Shown one piece after another: positions 54,048 to 63,290 of a DNA stretch of 64,000 nt; positions within the stretch are counted from its first letter, which is position 1, and each line of letters opens with the position of its first letter. The position numbers and the translations under genes are program-made. This stretch comes from Candidatus Zixiibacteriota bacterium (lineage in GTDB: Bacteria > Zixibacteria > MSB-5A5 > GN15 > JAAZOE01). The stretch lies in NCBI GenBank assembly GCA_036480375.1, contig JAZGGI010000026.1:62001-126000 (forward strand). The letters run 5' to 3'. The notes under the pieces were generated by a model. That model saw only the letters and a program-made list of their open reading frames with translations. It ran no database searches and was not told where the DNA came from.

Positions 54048-54082
54048 TAAAAAAATCCCGCCTGAAAAAAGACGGGGTTTTT
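54048..54082 (-). terminator. Probable terminator after dnaN
   Basis: CCCG/CGGG arms (54057-54060, 54073-54076) are flanked by A-rich and T-rich runs on either side, so it could act in both directions. The stem is short. Confidence 0.45.
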
Positions 54083-54097
54083 AATTTTGCTGTCCTT

Positions 54098-55210
54098 TTA
54101 TTCCGTCAACCGAAGCGGCATTAAAAGACAAAGATAATCATCTTTCGGGGTTTCAGTTGAATAAATGATACCGGCTGAAACCGGACTGGATAATTCAAAA
54201 ACCACTTCATCGCTGTCAATCTTATTTAATATATCAGCGACATACCCGGCGTTATAACCGATCTCTATTGATTCGCCTTTGTATTCACATGGCAGGTTCT
54301 CTTTTGCCTCGCCACCAACATCGGTATTTGTCGTAGATAAATTGAGCTTATTATTCTTAACCCCGAACTTCACCTGATGGGTAAGTGAATTCGAAAGAAT
54401 CGATACGCGCCTGACTGAGGAAGATAAATCACTGCGCGAGATAATCATTTTTTTATCTAATTTTTCCGGAATTACGGCTTCGAAATTCGGATACGGCCCC
54501 TCAATTAGCCGGGAGCTTACAATTGTATCCCCCAGATTAAAAATTATTCGGTTTTCCTCAAAAATAATCCCCACACTTTCTTCATCATCGCCGATAAATT
54601 TTGGTATCAGGTCGAGGACTTTAGGGGGGATAATGACATCCTCATTTAGACCTTTTAGTTTTTTGTTCTCCAGAGTGACGCGAGCAAGGCGATGACCGTC
54701 AGTCGCCACCATCGTCATGCGGTCTCCCTTGGTTTGCCATAGGACGCCATTCAGAGCCGGGCGGGTTTCATCATTACTGCAGGCAAAAGTTGTGCGGGTA
54801 ATCATCTCAACTAAAGAATCAGATTCAACGTTAACCTGTTTTTTTAAATTAACCACCGGTAATTCAGGAAATTCATCCGGAGAGATTGCTCCCAACTTAT
54901 AGTTCCCATTGGGGACTTTAAGCTCGACTCGATTGGAAGTTCCCTCAAGGGAAATATCGGATTCGGGAAGATCCTTAACGATATCAAATAACATTCTTCC
55001 GGGGATAACCGCCGAACCTTTTTTCTCAACATTCGCTTCAAAGGTGGTAGTAATTGTAACGTCCAAATCAGTAGCGGATATTTTTATCTTTTTATCCAAA
55101 CATTCCAATAGAATATTCGATAAAATAGGTAAAGTTGATTTTGAGGGAACTACCGTCAAAACCGATTGAAGGTGTTTTGTCAATCTCGATTTGGGTAGTG
55201 AAAATTTCAT
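54098..55210 (-). CDS. dnaN: DNA polymerase III sliding clamp
   Basis: The ATG at 55210 follows AAGGAGC; a longer start at 55249 would read into the upstream DnaA boxes. The 370 residues match the beta clamp: MKFSLPKSRLTKHLQSVLTVVPSKSTLPILSNILLE (in part), TDGHRLAR and the C-terminal YLCLLMPLRL. The ring tethers polymerase III to DNA. It lies downstream of dnaA on the same strand, the classic origin order. Confidence 0.97.
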   Translation of the reverse strand: MKFSLPKSRLTKHLQSVLTVVPSKSTLPILSNILLECLDKKIKISATDLDVTITTTFEANVEKKGSAVIPGRMLFDIVKDLPESDISLEGTSNRVELKVPNGNYKLGAISPDEFPELPVVNLKKQVNVESDSLVEMITRTTFACSNDETRPALNGVLWQTKGDRMTMVATDGHRLARVTLENKKLKGLNEDVIIPPKVLDLIPKFIGDDEESVGIIFEENRIIFNLGDTIVSSRLIEGPYPNFEAVIPEKLDKKMIISRSDLSSSVRRVSILSNSLTHQVKFGVKNNKLNLSTTNTDVGGEAKENLPCEYKGESIEIGYNAGYVADILNKIDSDEVVFELSSPVSAGIIYSTETPKDDYLCLLMPLRLTE

Positions 55211-55495
55211 AGAATGCTCCTTAATAAATCTCCCGGCGAAACTATCCACATTATCTTTTTATATTATTCTCTTATATATCTAAAAGATAATAATAATTAG
55301 TCTTGTGGATATGTGGAAATTATCGTGTCAATCAGTATAAACTCCTGTAAAGATTGATTTTTTCGTGTCTTCGTAAGATATAACACCGTTGGAAATGTTG
55401 TCAACAACAGTTTTTTCACGTTGTCTTTTCAACACTATATTTCTTATTGTCTGCCGTATACAAATTTTCACAAATATTTCAACCACATACTCACA
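55211..55495. other. dnaA-dnaN intergenic region with DnaA-box-like sites
   Basis: ctatccaca at 55242-55250 and atatccaca (reverse strand of 55304-55312) each differ by one base from TTATCCACA. The region is A/T-rich. It may be the second part of a bipartite origin. No gene is present. Confidence 0.45.
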
Positions 55496-56878
55496 TTAGT
55501 TTGACAGACTGTTTTGTATCGATTCCAGCCTTCTCCGAAAGCCGCTATCGGATAGATTCATTTTTTCGATCAGATTACAGGCGTGAATAACGGTACTATG
55601 ATCCCGCCCGCCGAACGCATCGCCTATCGATTTCAGTGAATTACCGGTGAGATTTCGGGAAAGATACATAGCTACTTGGCGAGCCAGAACAATATTCTGT
55701 GTCTTTTTACGAGCTGAAAGCATATCAATTTCAACGTCAAAACTGTCGGAGACTTTCCTTTTAATGGCCTTGATGGAAATTATCTTCTTACGTGTTCGAA
55801 AAGTGTCGGAAAGAACCCTCTCGGCCATTTCAAGATTCAGCTCCTCGCCTCGCAAAGAAGCGTAAGCCAAGATACGGATAAGAGAACCTTCCAGCTCCCG
55901 AATATTGGTCGTGACCGAATCGGCGATGTACGAGATAACGTCCTCCCCGACGATAATGTATTCCGCCTCAACCTTGCGATTCAAAATTGCCATTCGGGTT
56001 TCCAGATCCGGAGGCTGAATATCGGTTACCAGTCCACTTGAAAAGCGAGACAAGAGACGCTCTTCCATACCCTTAATATCCCTGGGGGCGCGATCGGATG
56101 TAAGGATAATTTGCTTTCCGACATTATACAGAGCATTAAAAGTATGGAAAAATTGCTCCTGAGTCGATTCTTTACCGGCGAAAAACTGAGTATCGTCAAT
56201 TAACAGCACATCGACGTTACGGTATCGGTTGACAAAATCGCTGGTGGTATTACGTGAAATCGAGTAAATAAAATCTGAAGTAAATTTTTCCGAAGTCGCG
56301 TAAAGAATTCTCTTAGTTAAATCGTTTTTGAGAATATAATGTCCAATACCCTGAAGCAAATGAGTTTTCCCCAATCCCACTCCGCCATAGATATATAGCG
56401 GATTATATTTTGTTTTGCCGGGCGCTTCGGCTACCGCCAAAGAGGCGGCGTATGGGAATTGATTGAAATTTCCAACGACCAGATTTTCAAAAGTATATCT
56501 GTCGTTGAGCATACCGGCGGCGTTATGGTTACTTCTACTTATAGCGGGAATATTGGAATGTGAAGAATGTTCGGACGAAACCGACATTTGGCGAAAATTA
56601 AACTCTGTCTGTCCCGAATCCTCGTTTTTAACTGAAAAACAATAAGGAACACTCTCTCCATGCGATTGAATAATTGCTTCATCAATCAGCCCAGAGTAAT
56701 GCTCCCGAATCCACTCCGCCACAAATTGGTTGGGAACAATGATTTGCAACTCCCCGTTGCCGTCCGAAGCGCCCTTGGTTTGTTTCAGCCAGGTAGCAAA
56801 CGATTGCTTTTTTATGCGTCGTGAAAGATACTGCAAACAATCATCCCATATTTTTTGGTGATCCCCTGAGATCGTCAT
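55496..56878 (-). CDS. dnaA: Chromosomal replication initiator DnaA
   Basis: The 460 residues contain domain I (DDCLQYLSRRIKKQSFATWL), a linker (~90-120), the AAA+ domain with Walker A GGVGLGKTHLL and Walker B VLLIDDTQF, and the domain IV DNA-binding signature GGRDHSTVIHA. The length is normal. The ATG at 56878 is preceded by a G-rich stretch. DnaA binds the 9-mer boxes seen on both sides of the gene. Confidence 0.98.
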   Translation of the reverse strand: MTISGDHQKIWDDCLQYLSRRIKKQSFATWLKQTKGASDGNGELQIIVPNQFVAEWIREHYSGLIDEAIIQSHGESVPYCFSVKNEDSGQTEFNFRQMSVSSEHSSHSNIPAISRSNHNAAGMLNDRYTFENLVVGNFNQFPYAASLAVAEAPGKTKYNPLYIYGGVGLGKTHLLQGIGHYILKNDLTKRILYATSEKFTSDFIYSISRNTTSDFVNRYRNVDVLLIDDTQFFAGKESTQEQFFHTFNALYNVGKQIILTSDRAPRDIKGMEERLLSRFSSGLVTDIQPPDLETRMAILNRKVEAEYIIVGEDVISYIADSVTTNIRELEGSLIRILAYASLRGEELNLEMAERVLSDTFRTRKKIISIKAIKRKVSDSFDVEIDMLSARKKTQNIVLARQVAMYLSRNLTGNSLKSIGDAFGGRDHSTVIHACNLIEKMNLSDSGFRRRLESIQNSLSN

Positions 56879-57455
56879 AAGGTACTACCCCCCAAGCGAT
56901 GTTTTCCACAAATAACGTTGATAACTAATTTTTCGCAAATTACCCCTAATCAACGTGTTATCGGTGGTGTGAAGGCGGTAAGGCTGAGTTTTCCACAACA
57001 TTGAGATTTCTCCCTGAAATAATCACGTTGAACGCCATACAAGTATGGAACCCTTAAAAGTTATCCACATCTTTTTAACACATTATCGTTCATTGAGTTC
57101 CATCAATATTATAGAGTAATTACCGCACCCTGTCAAGGGGCTGATTAACAATTAAAATCCAATTCAATCCAACTTATTAAGATTAAATGGGTTCCGGTTA
57201 AAAGTTTTTTGCCGTGAGTGTTGATAATTATGGGATCTTTTAAATAATCAAAAACAAAAATTTTGTAACATTAATTCGCACAGTCAGTAATAGCCCTATC
57301 CCTTAAATGGCACAAAACATCGCGGGAAATGAATAAACAGCGATTCAATCCAGTTAATATCGAATAGCCCTTAATAATAGTTGTCCAACATAATATCCAA
57401 ACCACGACGTCCATTTTACGATCGGGCTATGGTATCAGAGAGAGAATTAAGGCGG
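56879..57455. other. oriC: Candidate replication origin (oriC)
   Basis: An exact DnaA box TTATCCACA lies at 57061-57069, and one-mismatch boxes at 56902-56910 and 56989-56997 (both TTTTCCACA) and 57219-57227 (TTATCAACA, reverse strand). A/T-rich DNA at about 57130-57310 could be the unwinding element. Genes diverge from here: dnaA-dnaN leftward, pth-rpsF-rplI rightward. With boxes also in the dnaA-dnaN gap, the origin may be bipartite. Confidence 0.7.
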
Positions 57456-57487
57456 AAAAATCGCATCGGATGTTTAATCCGATGCGA
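57456..57487 (-). terminator. Intrinsic terminator of rrf2
   Basis: A perfect 10-bp stem tcgcatcgga/tccgatgcga (57461-57470, 57478-57487) is followed on the minus strand by TTTTT. It shields oriC from rrf2 transcription. Confidence 0.85.
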
Positions 57488-57500
57488 TTTATAAATACTT

Positions 57501-57905
57501 TTATTTTTTCTTTTTGCCGCGCAGATCGCCGAGGGTTACTTTCTTAAATTCAACCTTCATTGCATCCTGTGCCTTTTTGTATACCTTGACCAGCTTGCAA
57601 TCCGGTTCTTTGTGGCAATCAATCGGTCCTTTCAGGCAATCATAAAGGAAGATCGTGCCCTGTACCGCCTCAAGGATATCCAGCATAGTAATTTTGTCAG
57701 GTGTTCGGGTTAACCGAACGCCGCCGCCATAGCCCCTCACTGAACGCACCAAACCCGCGCGCGACAAATCAGAAAGAATCTGCGGCAAAAATTTTGACGG
57801 AATTTCCTGAGACTGGGCGATTTTTTCAGATGTTGAAAAATGATCCTTGGCCTCCGCCAGTTGCCACAGCGCGCGAATTGCATACTCTGTACGATTGTTA
57901 ATCAT
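57501..57905 (-). CDS. Rrf2-family regulator with three conserved cysteines
   Basis: The 134 residues match Rrf2: MINNRTEYAIRALWQLAEA, an HTH (AQSQEIPSKFLPQILSDLSRAGLVRSVRG, in part), and GGVRL. Cys 90, 97 and 103 (YDCLKGPIDCHKEPDC) are in the IscR/NsrR positions for Fe-S cluster binding, so it probably senses Fe-S status, redox or nitric oxide. GAGGAG lies five bases before the ATG. No isc or suf genes are nearby, so targets are elsewhere. It stands between oriC and pth. Confidence 0.88.
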   Translation of the reverse strand: MINNRTEYAIRALWQLAEAKDHFSTSEKIAQSQEIPSKFLPQILSDLSRAGLVRSVRGYGGGVRLTRTPDKITMLDILEAVQGTIFLYDCLKGPIDCHKEPDCKLVKVYKKAQDAMKVEFKKVTLGDLRGKKKK

Positions 57906-58183
57906 TTAACTCCTCTTTACTTTTTTGGGGTTTGCTTTATCGTTAGCATCAAACAATCTTCTTTCTATAAGAAACAACGCCGAAAACGACATTGAAATCG
58001 ATAATGTATTAATAACCGTTTAACTGAAATATTTTATTTCAGGATGACATAATACGGCATTAATACCTTTTAGTAAAGAATTTTTTTTGAAATTCTTATA
58101 TTTATATCGATAAATTATAGACGAAGTCTGAGTAATTCTATGTAATTTGAGGAGTTGACGTTTGGTAAATGTTCATAATCAGC

Positions 58184-58211
58184 TTGACAAAATCTCTTAA
58201 AATCATAAATT
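58184..58211 (+). promoter_or_regulatory. Promoter of pth and possibly the rpsF operon
   Basis: TTGACA (58184-58189, exact consensus) and TAAATT (58206-58211) are spaced by 16 bases. The start of transcription near 58218 rules out a GTG at 58218 as the pth start and supports the GTG at 58248. The rest of the rrf2-pth gap shows no gene. Confidence 0.6.
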
Positions 58212-58247
58212 GCGTGGGTGCGGCGTCCGGATAAAGAGAGGTTGGGC

Positions 58248-58844
58248 GTGATTAAGATTATATGCGCCCTGGGAAATCCGGGCAAAAAGTACATAAATAC
58301 GCGGCATAATTTTGGTTTTGCCGTCATGGATCGCCTCAAGGACCGACTGAAAATTATCAAAAGCGGTCGCGCCGATTGGTTTGAATATGATTATACAAAG
58401 GGTGATTCGAAAGATATAATTTTGATTACCCCCTCGACCTTCATAAACAGGTCGGGAGTGGCGGTGGCTGAAGCTCTGGGACTTTATTCAGCCTTACCGC
58501 CCGAGCTCTTTGTCATCGCTGACGATTTTAATCTGTGTCTGGGTAGCGTCAGGATTAGAAAATCGGGGTCGTCCGGAGGCCACAATGGGCTGGCTTCAAT
58601 TATTGAAACTATCGAGGATGATCGTTTTCCTCGATTGCGAGCCGGTGTTGGTCCTTTGCCCGAAGGATATTCCGGACATCCGGATAAAATCTCTGATTTT
58701 GTCTTAAGCTGTTTCGCACCGGACGAGATGGAAATTGTCAACACGCTACTTGATCGCTCAGTCGCGGCCGTTTTGGAAGTTATGAAGAACGACGTTAATC
58801 TGGCGATAAGTAGATATAATACCAATAACCCTACTCCGGAATAG
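58248..58844 (+). CDS. pth: Peptidyl-tRNA hydrolase
   Basis: The GTG at 58248 follows AGAGAGG by six bases and gives the family start (IKIICALGNPGKKY). The 198 residues include the catalytic His in TRHNFG, the conserved STFINRSG and DDFNLCLGSVRIRKSGSSGGHNG (in part). Pth recycles tRNA from prematurely released peptidyl-tRNA. It leads into rpsF after 36 bases, probably in one transcript. The usual upstream neighbour rplY is absent. Confidence 0.96.
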   Translation: MIKIICALGNPGKKYINTRHNFGFAVMDRLKDRLKIIKSGRADWFEYDYTKGDSKDIILITPSTFINRSGVAVAEALGLYSALPPELFVIADDFNLCLGSVRIRKSGSSGGHNGLASIIETIEDDRFPRLRAGVGPLPEGYSGHPDKISDFVLSCFAPDEMEIVNTLLDRSVAAVLEVMKNDVNLAISRYNTNNPTPE

Positions 58845-58880
58845 ATATTCCGGGGTCATTTAAGTCCGAAGGGAGAATAA

Positions 58881-59309
58881 ATGACTCTTTACGACACCAC
58901 CTTTATACTCAATCCCCAGCTCGAGGAATCCGGACTTGACGAACGTGTGAAACAGGCGGTTGAACTCGTTAATTCACACGGCGGAAAAGTTACCAGAGAA
59001 AACCGGATCGGAATGCGTCGGCTGGCTTATGAAATCCAAAAACTGACACAAGGGTATTACGTTAATCTGGTCTTTGAGGGAAACGGAAATACCGTCAAAG
59101 AACTGGAGCGCCGTTTTCGGCTCGATGAAAATTGTCTGCGATTTCTAACCTGCCTTTACAAGGAAGTCTCCGAAAAGACATTCGGCTCGCGTCCACCTCA
59201 AGGCAATGAGAATATCGCTCGGAAGCGAGATTTTGGGGATCGCTTAAAACCTAAAGCCGATGCGGATAAAGAAGAAAAAGTGGCGCCTAATAACGTCGAT
59301 GAAAGTTAA
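58881..59309 (+). CDS. rpsF: 30S ribosomal protein S6
   Basis: The 142 residues match S6 (LYDTTFILNPQLEES, RRLAYEIQKLTQGYYVNLVFEG in part, LRFLTCLYKE). A charged C-terminal tail (~100-142) extends beyond the core, as in many phyla. GAAGGGAG precedes the ATG. It is first of the rpsF-rpsR-DUF2232-rplI unit. Confidence 0.97.
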   Translation: MTLYDTTFILNPQLEESGLDERVKQAVELVNSHGGKVTRENRIGMRRLAYEIQKLTQGYYVNLVFEGNGNTVKELERRFRLDENCLRFLTCLYKEVSEKTFGSRPPQGNENIARKRDFGDRLKPKADADKEEKVAPNNVDES

Positions 59310-59335
59310 CCGGATTAAGAGAAAGAGTATAAATT

Positions 59336-59590
59336 ATGGCATTCAAAAAAAGAAAAGCCCGCTTCGCGGATAAGAGAAAGAAACGCCATTGCCGTTTCTG
59401 CGAGTATAAAATTGATGTGGTTGATTATCGCGATGAACGCCTCCTCAAAAGATTTATAACCGAGCGTGCGAAAATAATCCCGAGAAGAATTTCAGGTACC
59501 TGCGCTTTCCATCAGCGCGTTTTAACAACAGCTATAAAACGGGCTCGGCATCTGGCAATTCTGCCGTTTGTGGCCGAGTCGTTTAAATAA
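59336..59590 (+). CDS. rpsR: 30S ribosomal protein S18
   Basis: The 84 residues match S18, which binds S6 on the platform of the 30S subunit. CRFC (~19-22) and GTCAFHQR suggest the zinc-binding (C+) form. [13 protein letters not shown] is the usual C-terminal motif. It follows rpsF by 26 bases. Confidence 0.97.
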   Translation: MAFKKRKARFADKRKKRHCRFCEYKIDVVDYRDERLLKRFITERAKIIPRRISGTCAFHQRVLTTAIKRARHLAILPFVAESFK

Positions 59591-59607
59591 GACAGGGTAG
59601 GCAAACT

Positions 59608-60543
59608 GTGCAATCCCGCACGGTGATAATATCAACTACCGCTTTTTTGACGGCCCTGACGGCCTACTGGTCGTTAATCCCGGGGATAGGTTTTCTGTTG
59701 GAGATTTATCTAGTTTGGGGTGTTGTTGTCGCCACGATTGAGAGACATCATTGGACGATTATCGGCGCCTCCGCAGCCGCCTTAATTTTGGGCGCGATAC
59801 CGGGAATTGCCGTTATACCCATGATGTTTCTAATGCCCAGCCTGGTTAAATTAGTCTTACCGGCGATGGTAATAGGATTTTTGCTGAATCGGGGTATCAA
59901 GGCTACTGCCGTTTTCTGGGTTGCGGTCGGGTGCATGACGCTGATTATGACCGTCATTTATTTGCAAATGTTGGAGTTTATAGTCGAGCTCATCGAAAAT
60001 GTCCACCTGCGATCTTTAGCCTGGATTAAATCAACTTTGGCAACAGCGGGATACAGTACCGAAATTATTGATTCGACATCTGACTCTTTAGCCCAAGGCA
60101 AAAATATACTTTTCCATTTACTGCCCGGCTTGATGATTCTGACCGGAATCGGTCAAATATTCGTGTCGATGGTTTTAGTGGAATGGTATTTCACGCGTCG
60201 GGATAGTTATTTCCCCGGATTCGGGCGTTTCATATATTGGAAAATGCCCGAAAAACTATTATATTTTTGGGTTGCAGCCATCTTGATTCGGCTAATATGG
60301 GATGGTACCGCGCAAATGGTTGCCGATAACGCCCTTCTGATATTTGTCAGCTTTTATTCCGTTACCGGCTTATCATTACTTGAGTATGGGCTCCGCAAGC
60401 TGAGATTGCCAAAATTGATCCGAATTATATTTTATCTTGGCCTGTTTTTTATGCAGCTTCCCGGTTTGATTGCGGCCGCCGCCGCCGGACTGTTTGACAG
60501 TTACTTTGATTTTAGAAAAGTCCGAGCTCATTCTTTAGGTTAG
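59608..60543 (+). CDS. DUF2232 (YybS-like) membrane protein
   Basis: The GTG at 59608 gives 311 residues with about eight membrane segments. The position between rpsR and rplI matches DUF2232/YybS genes of other bacteria, and the C-terminal segment (SFYSVTGLSLLEYGLRKLRLP) fits. The function of the family is unknown; it may be a substrate-binding component of an ECF-type transporter. AGGGTAGG lies upstream of the start. Confidence 0.82.
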   Translation: MQSRTVIISTTAFLTALTAYWSLIPGIGFLLEIYLVWGVVVATIERHHWTIIGASAAALILGAIPGIAVIPMMFLMPSLVKLVLPAMVIGFLLNRGIKATAVFWVAVGCMTLIMTVIYLQMLEFIVELIENVHLRSLAWIKSTLATAGYSTEIIDSTSDSLAQGKNILFHLLPGLMILTGIGQIFVSMVLVEWYFTRRDSYFPGFGRFIYWKMPEKLLYFWVAAILIRLIWDGTAQMVADNALLIFVSFYSVTGLSLLEYGLRKLRLPKLIRIIFYLGLFFMQLPGLIAAAAAGLFDSYFDFRKVRAHSLG

Positions 60544-60572
60544 TAAATTGGAATTGAAAGGATAGATAAACG

Positions 60573-61019
60573 ATGAAAATTATTTTAACCGATGATGTCA
60601 CCAATTTGGGGCAGGCCGGCGATACTATCGAGGTAAAAACCGGCTACGCTCGAAATTTCCTGATCCCCCGCAACCTGGCTATTCCGGCCACCAAGGGAAA
60701 CCTGCGGGCCGTGGATCATGTTAAAAAAGAAAAAGGACTGCGTGACAAAAAACGTCGCCGTTCGGCCGAAAAGATTCGCGACGATATCGAAAAACTCTCC
60801 CTGACAACCGAGCTTGTTGTGGGTAATGAAGACCAGGTGTACGGTTCGGTCACCAGCCATACTATCGCCGATTTGATTTCAAAAGAGGGTTGCGCTATCG
60901 AGAGGCGCTGGATACGGCTCGAAGAGCCGATTAAAGCCCTGGGTATGTACACCATAAAAATAAAAATCGAAAAAAATGTTGAGGCGAGCGTAAAACTATT
61001 AGTCGAGAAAAAGGCCTGA
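60573..61019 (+). CDS. rplI: 50S ribosomal protein L9
   Basis: The 148 residues match L9: MKIILTDDVTNLGQAGDTIEVKTGYARNFLIP (in part), a long connecting helix (~40-75), and GSVTSHTIADLI in the C-terminal lobe. The length is typical. GAAAGG precedes the ATG. It is followed by bfn after three bases. Confidence 0.98.
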   Translation: MKIILTDDVTNLGQAGDTIEVKTGYARNFLIPRNLAIPATKGNLRAVDHVKKEKGLRDKKRRRSAEKIRDDIEKLSLTTELVVGNEDQVYGSVTSHTIADLISKEGCAIERRWIRLEEPIKALGMYTIKIKIEKNVEASVKLLVEKKA

Positions 61020-61022
61020 CGA

Positions 61023-61526
61023 ATGGCAATGGTGGAAATTCAAATAGACGGCCTGGCGATGGATTTGGTATCCAATTCGCCGGTCGTCGTACTGGCGTCA
61101 AAAGAATTGAATAAAGTTTTACCGATCTGGATCGGGCATAGCGAAGCCTGGGCTATCGCCATGGAAATCTCCGGGATGGGCTCCAAGCGGCCGATGACTC
61201 ACGATCTTTTCAAGAACGCAATTCTGGCCATGGACGCCACGCTCGAAAAAGTCGAGATAACCGATCTCAAAGATCAAACGTTTTATGCCCGACTGCATAT
61301 TACTATCGGTGACAAACATATCGATCTCGATGCCCGCCCCTCCGATTCAATCGCGCTGGCGCTGAAAACCAAATGCCCGATATTTGTCAACGAGGATTTA
61401 TTTTCCATTCAACCGAAAGAGGACGAACCCCCGGAAAAACAGATGCCGCCATCAGGCCCTCCGGAATCATTGGCCGACCGCCTCAAACGCATCGACCCCG
61501 AGGATTTTGGCAAATATTCGCTATAA
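61023..61526 (+). CDS. Bifunctional nuclease family protein (DUF151)
   Basis: The 167 residues match the BFN/DUF151 family: VVVLASKELNKVLPIWIGHSEAWAIA (in part), RPMTHDLFKNAI, and the signature DARPSDSIALALKTKCPIFV. Some members have DNase and RNase activity in vitro. The last ~30 residues are Pro-rich and acidic. It lies three bases after rplI, so it is probably coupled to it. An intrinsic terminator follows. Confidence 0.92.
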   Translation: MAMVEIQIDGLAMDLVSNSPVVVLASKELNKVLPIWIGHSEAWAIAMEISGMGSKRPMTHDLFKNAILAMDATLEKVEITDLKDQTFYARLHITIGDKHIDLDARPSDSIALALKTKCPIFVNEDLFSIQPKEDEPPEKQMPPSGPPESLADRLKRIDPEDFGKYSL

Positions 61527-61565
61527 ACTTCTGCGATAGTTCTATTGTGAGAAATTTGGCAAAAA

Positions 61566-61593
61566 GACAACCTGCAACGGCTGTCATTTTTTT
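61566..61593 (+). terminator. Intrinsic terminator after the rplI-bfn unit
   Basis: gacaacc/ggctgtc arms (61566-61572, 61579-61585; one mismatch) are followed by attttttt. An A-run before it would also serve the convergent SLC13 gene. Confidence 0.65.
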
Positions 61594-61626
61594 GTTGCAT
61601 GATTAATTATGGAAATCCAACGAAAA

Positions 61627-63162
61627 TTACTTCGCCCAGTCGGGCATGACAGATAAATCAATATTAAATACGTACATTCCCAGCAAGTAAACACAGGCCG
61701 TGATAAAGATAATCCCAATAAGGTTCATATAAATCCCGACCCGCATCATATCGGCGATTTTCAATCGCCCGGTTCCAAATACAATGGCGTTGGGCGGAGT
61801 CGCTACCGGCAGCATAAAGGCGCAGGAGGCTGACAACGTCGCCGGGATCATCAAAAGAAGAGGATTGACCCCAATGACGACCGCCAGAACCCCCAATATC
61901 GGCAAAAATATCTCGGTCGTGGCGGTATTCGAAGTCAATTCGGTCAAAAACGTCAGCATGGCACAAATGGCAATCACGATAAAAATCGGCGATAGCTGTT
62001 TCAATCCGGTCAATTGACTCCCCAGATAATTAGCCAGGCCGGATTCGACTAATCCGGATGCCAACGCAAACCCGCCGCCAAATAACAGCACGATACCCCA
62101 ATTGAGATTTTTAGCCGTCTCCCAGTTCATCAGACGTTTTTGCCCCTTATTTTTCTGGCGGGCCGGAATAACAAACAACAACAAGCTCATGACAATCGCC
62201 ACCGTTCCGTCATCGATGAATTTGGGCATAGCAAATAGAGTTGACCACCCGGGGAGAACAAAATCACCAATGGTGATGCTTTTTCTGAACAGCCAGAGAA
62301 AGACCGTAACACAAAAAACTATCAGAACGATTTTTTCTTCATATTTCATCGGCCCCAATTTTCGGTACTCATCCCGGAATACCGAAGCGTCGGTTTCAAG
62401 TTTTGACCGGGATGGCGCGTACACTTTCACGATAACCAGCCATGCCACCAGTAAAAATAAAACCGCGAAGGGAAAAGCGAACATCATCCATTGAGCGAAG
62501 CTGATATCCGGCGCGTTGGGGAAGATGATGGTCAGGATGCGAGAAAAAGCCAGGTTGGGTGGAGTGCCGATCAATGTCGCCGTGCCGCCGATTGAAGCTG
62601 CGTAGGCAATTGCGATTAACAGGCCAACCGGAAATTTACCGACTTTTTCCTCGCCGAAGCTGTCGGTCATCTTAATAATGATTGCCATCGCCATCGGCAC
62701 CATCATCATCGTCGAGGCCGTGTTGGCAATCCACATTGACAAAAAGAAAGTCGCTACCATAAACCCCAGTATTATCTTGCGGGGACTGGTCCCGATTAAC
62801 AATATTATTTTCAAAGCTATACGCCGATGCAGATCCCAACGTTCCATCGCCAGTGCGATTATAAGTCCGCCAATAAACAGAAAAATTATGTGGTTGAAAT
62901 ACTGAGCTGCCGTCGCTTTACCCGACATGATTCCCAAAAAGGGATACAGCGCTACCGGCAAGAGAGCCGTGGCCGGAATCGGTATCGCTTCGAATATCCA
63001 CCAGATCGCCACCCAGGCCGCCGCCGCGGCGCACCGGGTAACGTTGGGATTGCCTGGCTCAAGATCGGTGAAATAAAAAATAAATATCGCCGCTAACGGC
63101 CCCAAAAACAATCCAATGCGGCGTTTGCTAAACATCCATGAATATTTGAACGGACTCGACAT
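61627..63162 (-). CDS. SLC13/DASS family sodium-coupled anion transporter
   Basis: The 511 residues have about eleven membrane segments. The two family motifs are present: ANTASTMMMVPMAMAI (SNT-like motif 1, with Ala for Ser) and ELTSNTATTEIFLPIL (motif 2), with hairpin loops before each. Relatives carry dicarboxylates, citrate, sulfate or phosphate with sodium. The substrate cannot be read from the sequence. It diverges from the lipoprotein gene at 63291. Confidence 0.93.
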   Translation of the reverse strand: MSSPFKYSWMFSKRRIGLFLGPLAAIFIFYFTDLEPGNPNVTRCAAAAAWVAIWWIFEAIPIPATALLPVALYPFLGIMSGKATAAQYFNHIIFLFIGGLIIALAMERWDLHRRIALKIILLIGTSPRKIILGFMVATFFLSMWIANTASTMMMVPMAMAIIIKMTDSFGEEKVGKFPVGLLIAIAYAASIGGTATLIGTPPNLAFSRILTIIFPNAPDISFAQWMMFAFPFAVLFLLVAWLVIVKVYAPSRSKLETDASVFRDEYRKLGPMKYEEKIVLIVFCVTVFLWLFRKSITIGDFVLPGWSTLFAMPKFIDDGTVAIVMSLLLFVIPARQKNKGQKRLMNWETAKNLNWGIVLLFGGGFALASGLVESGLANYLGSQLTGLKQLSPIFIVIAICAMLTFLTELTSNTATTEIFLPILGVLAVVIGVNPLLLMIPATLSASCAFMLPVATPPNAIVFGTGRLKIADMMRVGIYMNLIGIIFITACVYLLGMYVFNIDLSVMPDWAK

Positions 63163-63290
63163 AGAATCAATAATGATAGAACGTGAAACATACCCTTGTC
63201 AAGCATTCAAAATCGGCCTTCTTGTTCTTGGAAAAACAGAACGAAATCATTATCTTGGATTTGGGCATATTCAAACTTGAGGGACACACG

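Noticed and set aside
58115-58360. 81-aa minus-strand ORF at pth
   Set aside because: It lies antisense to pth and its promoter, without support.
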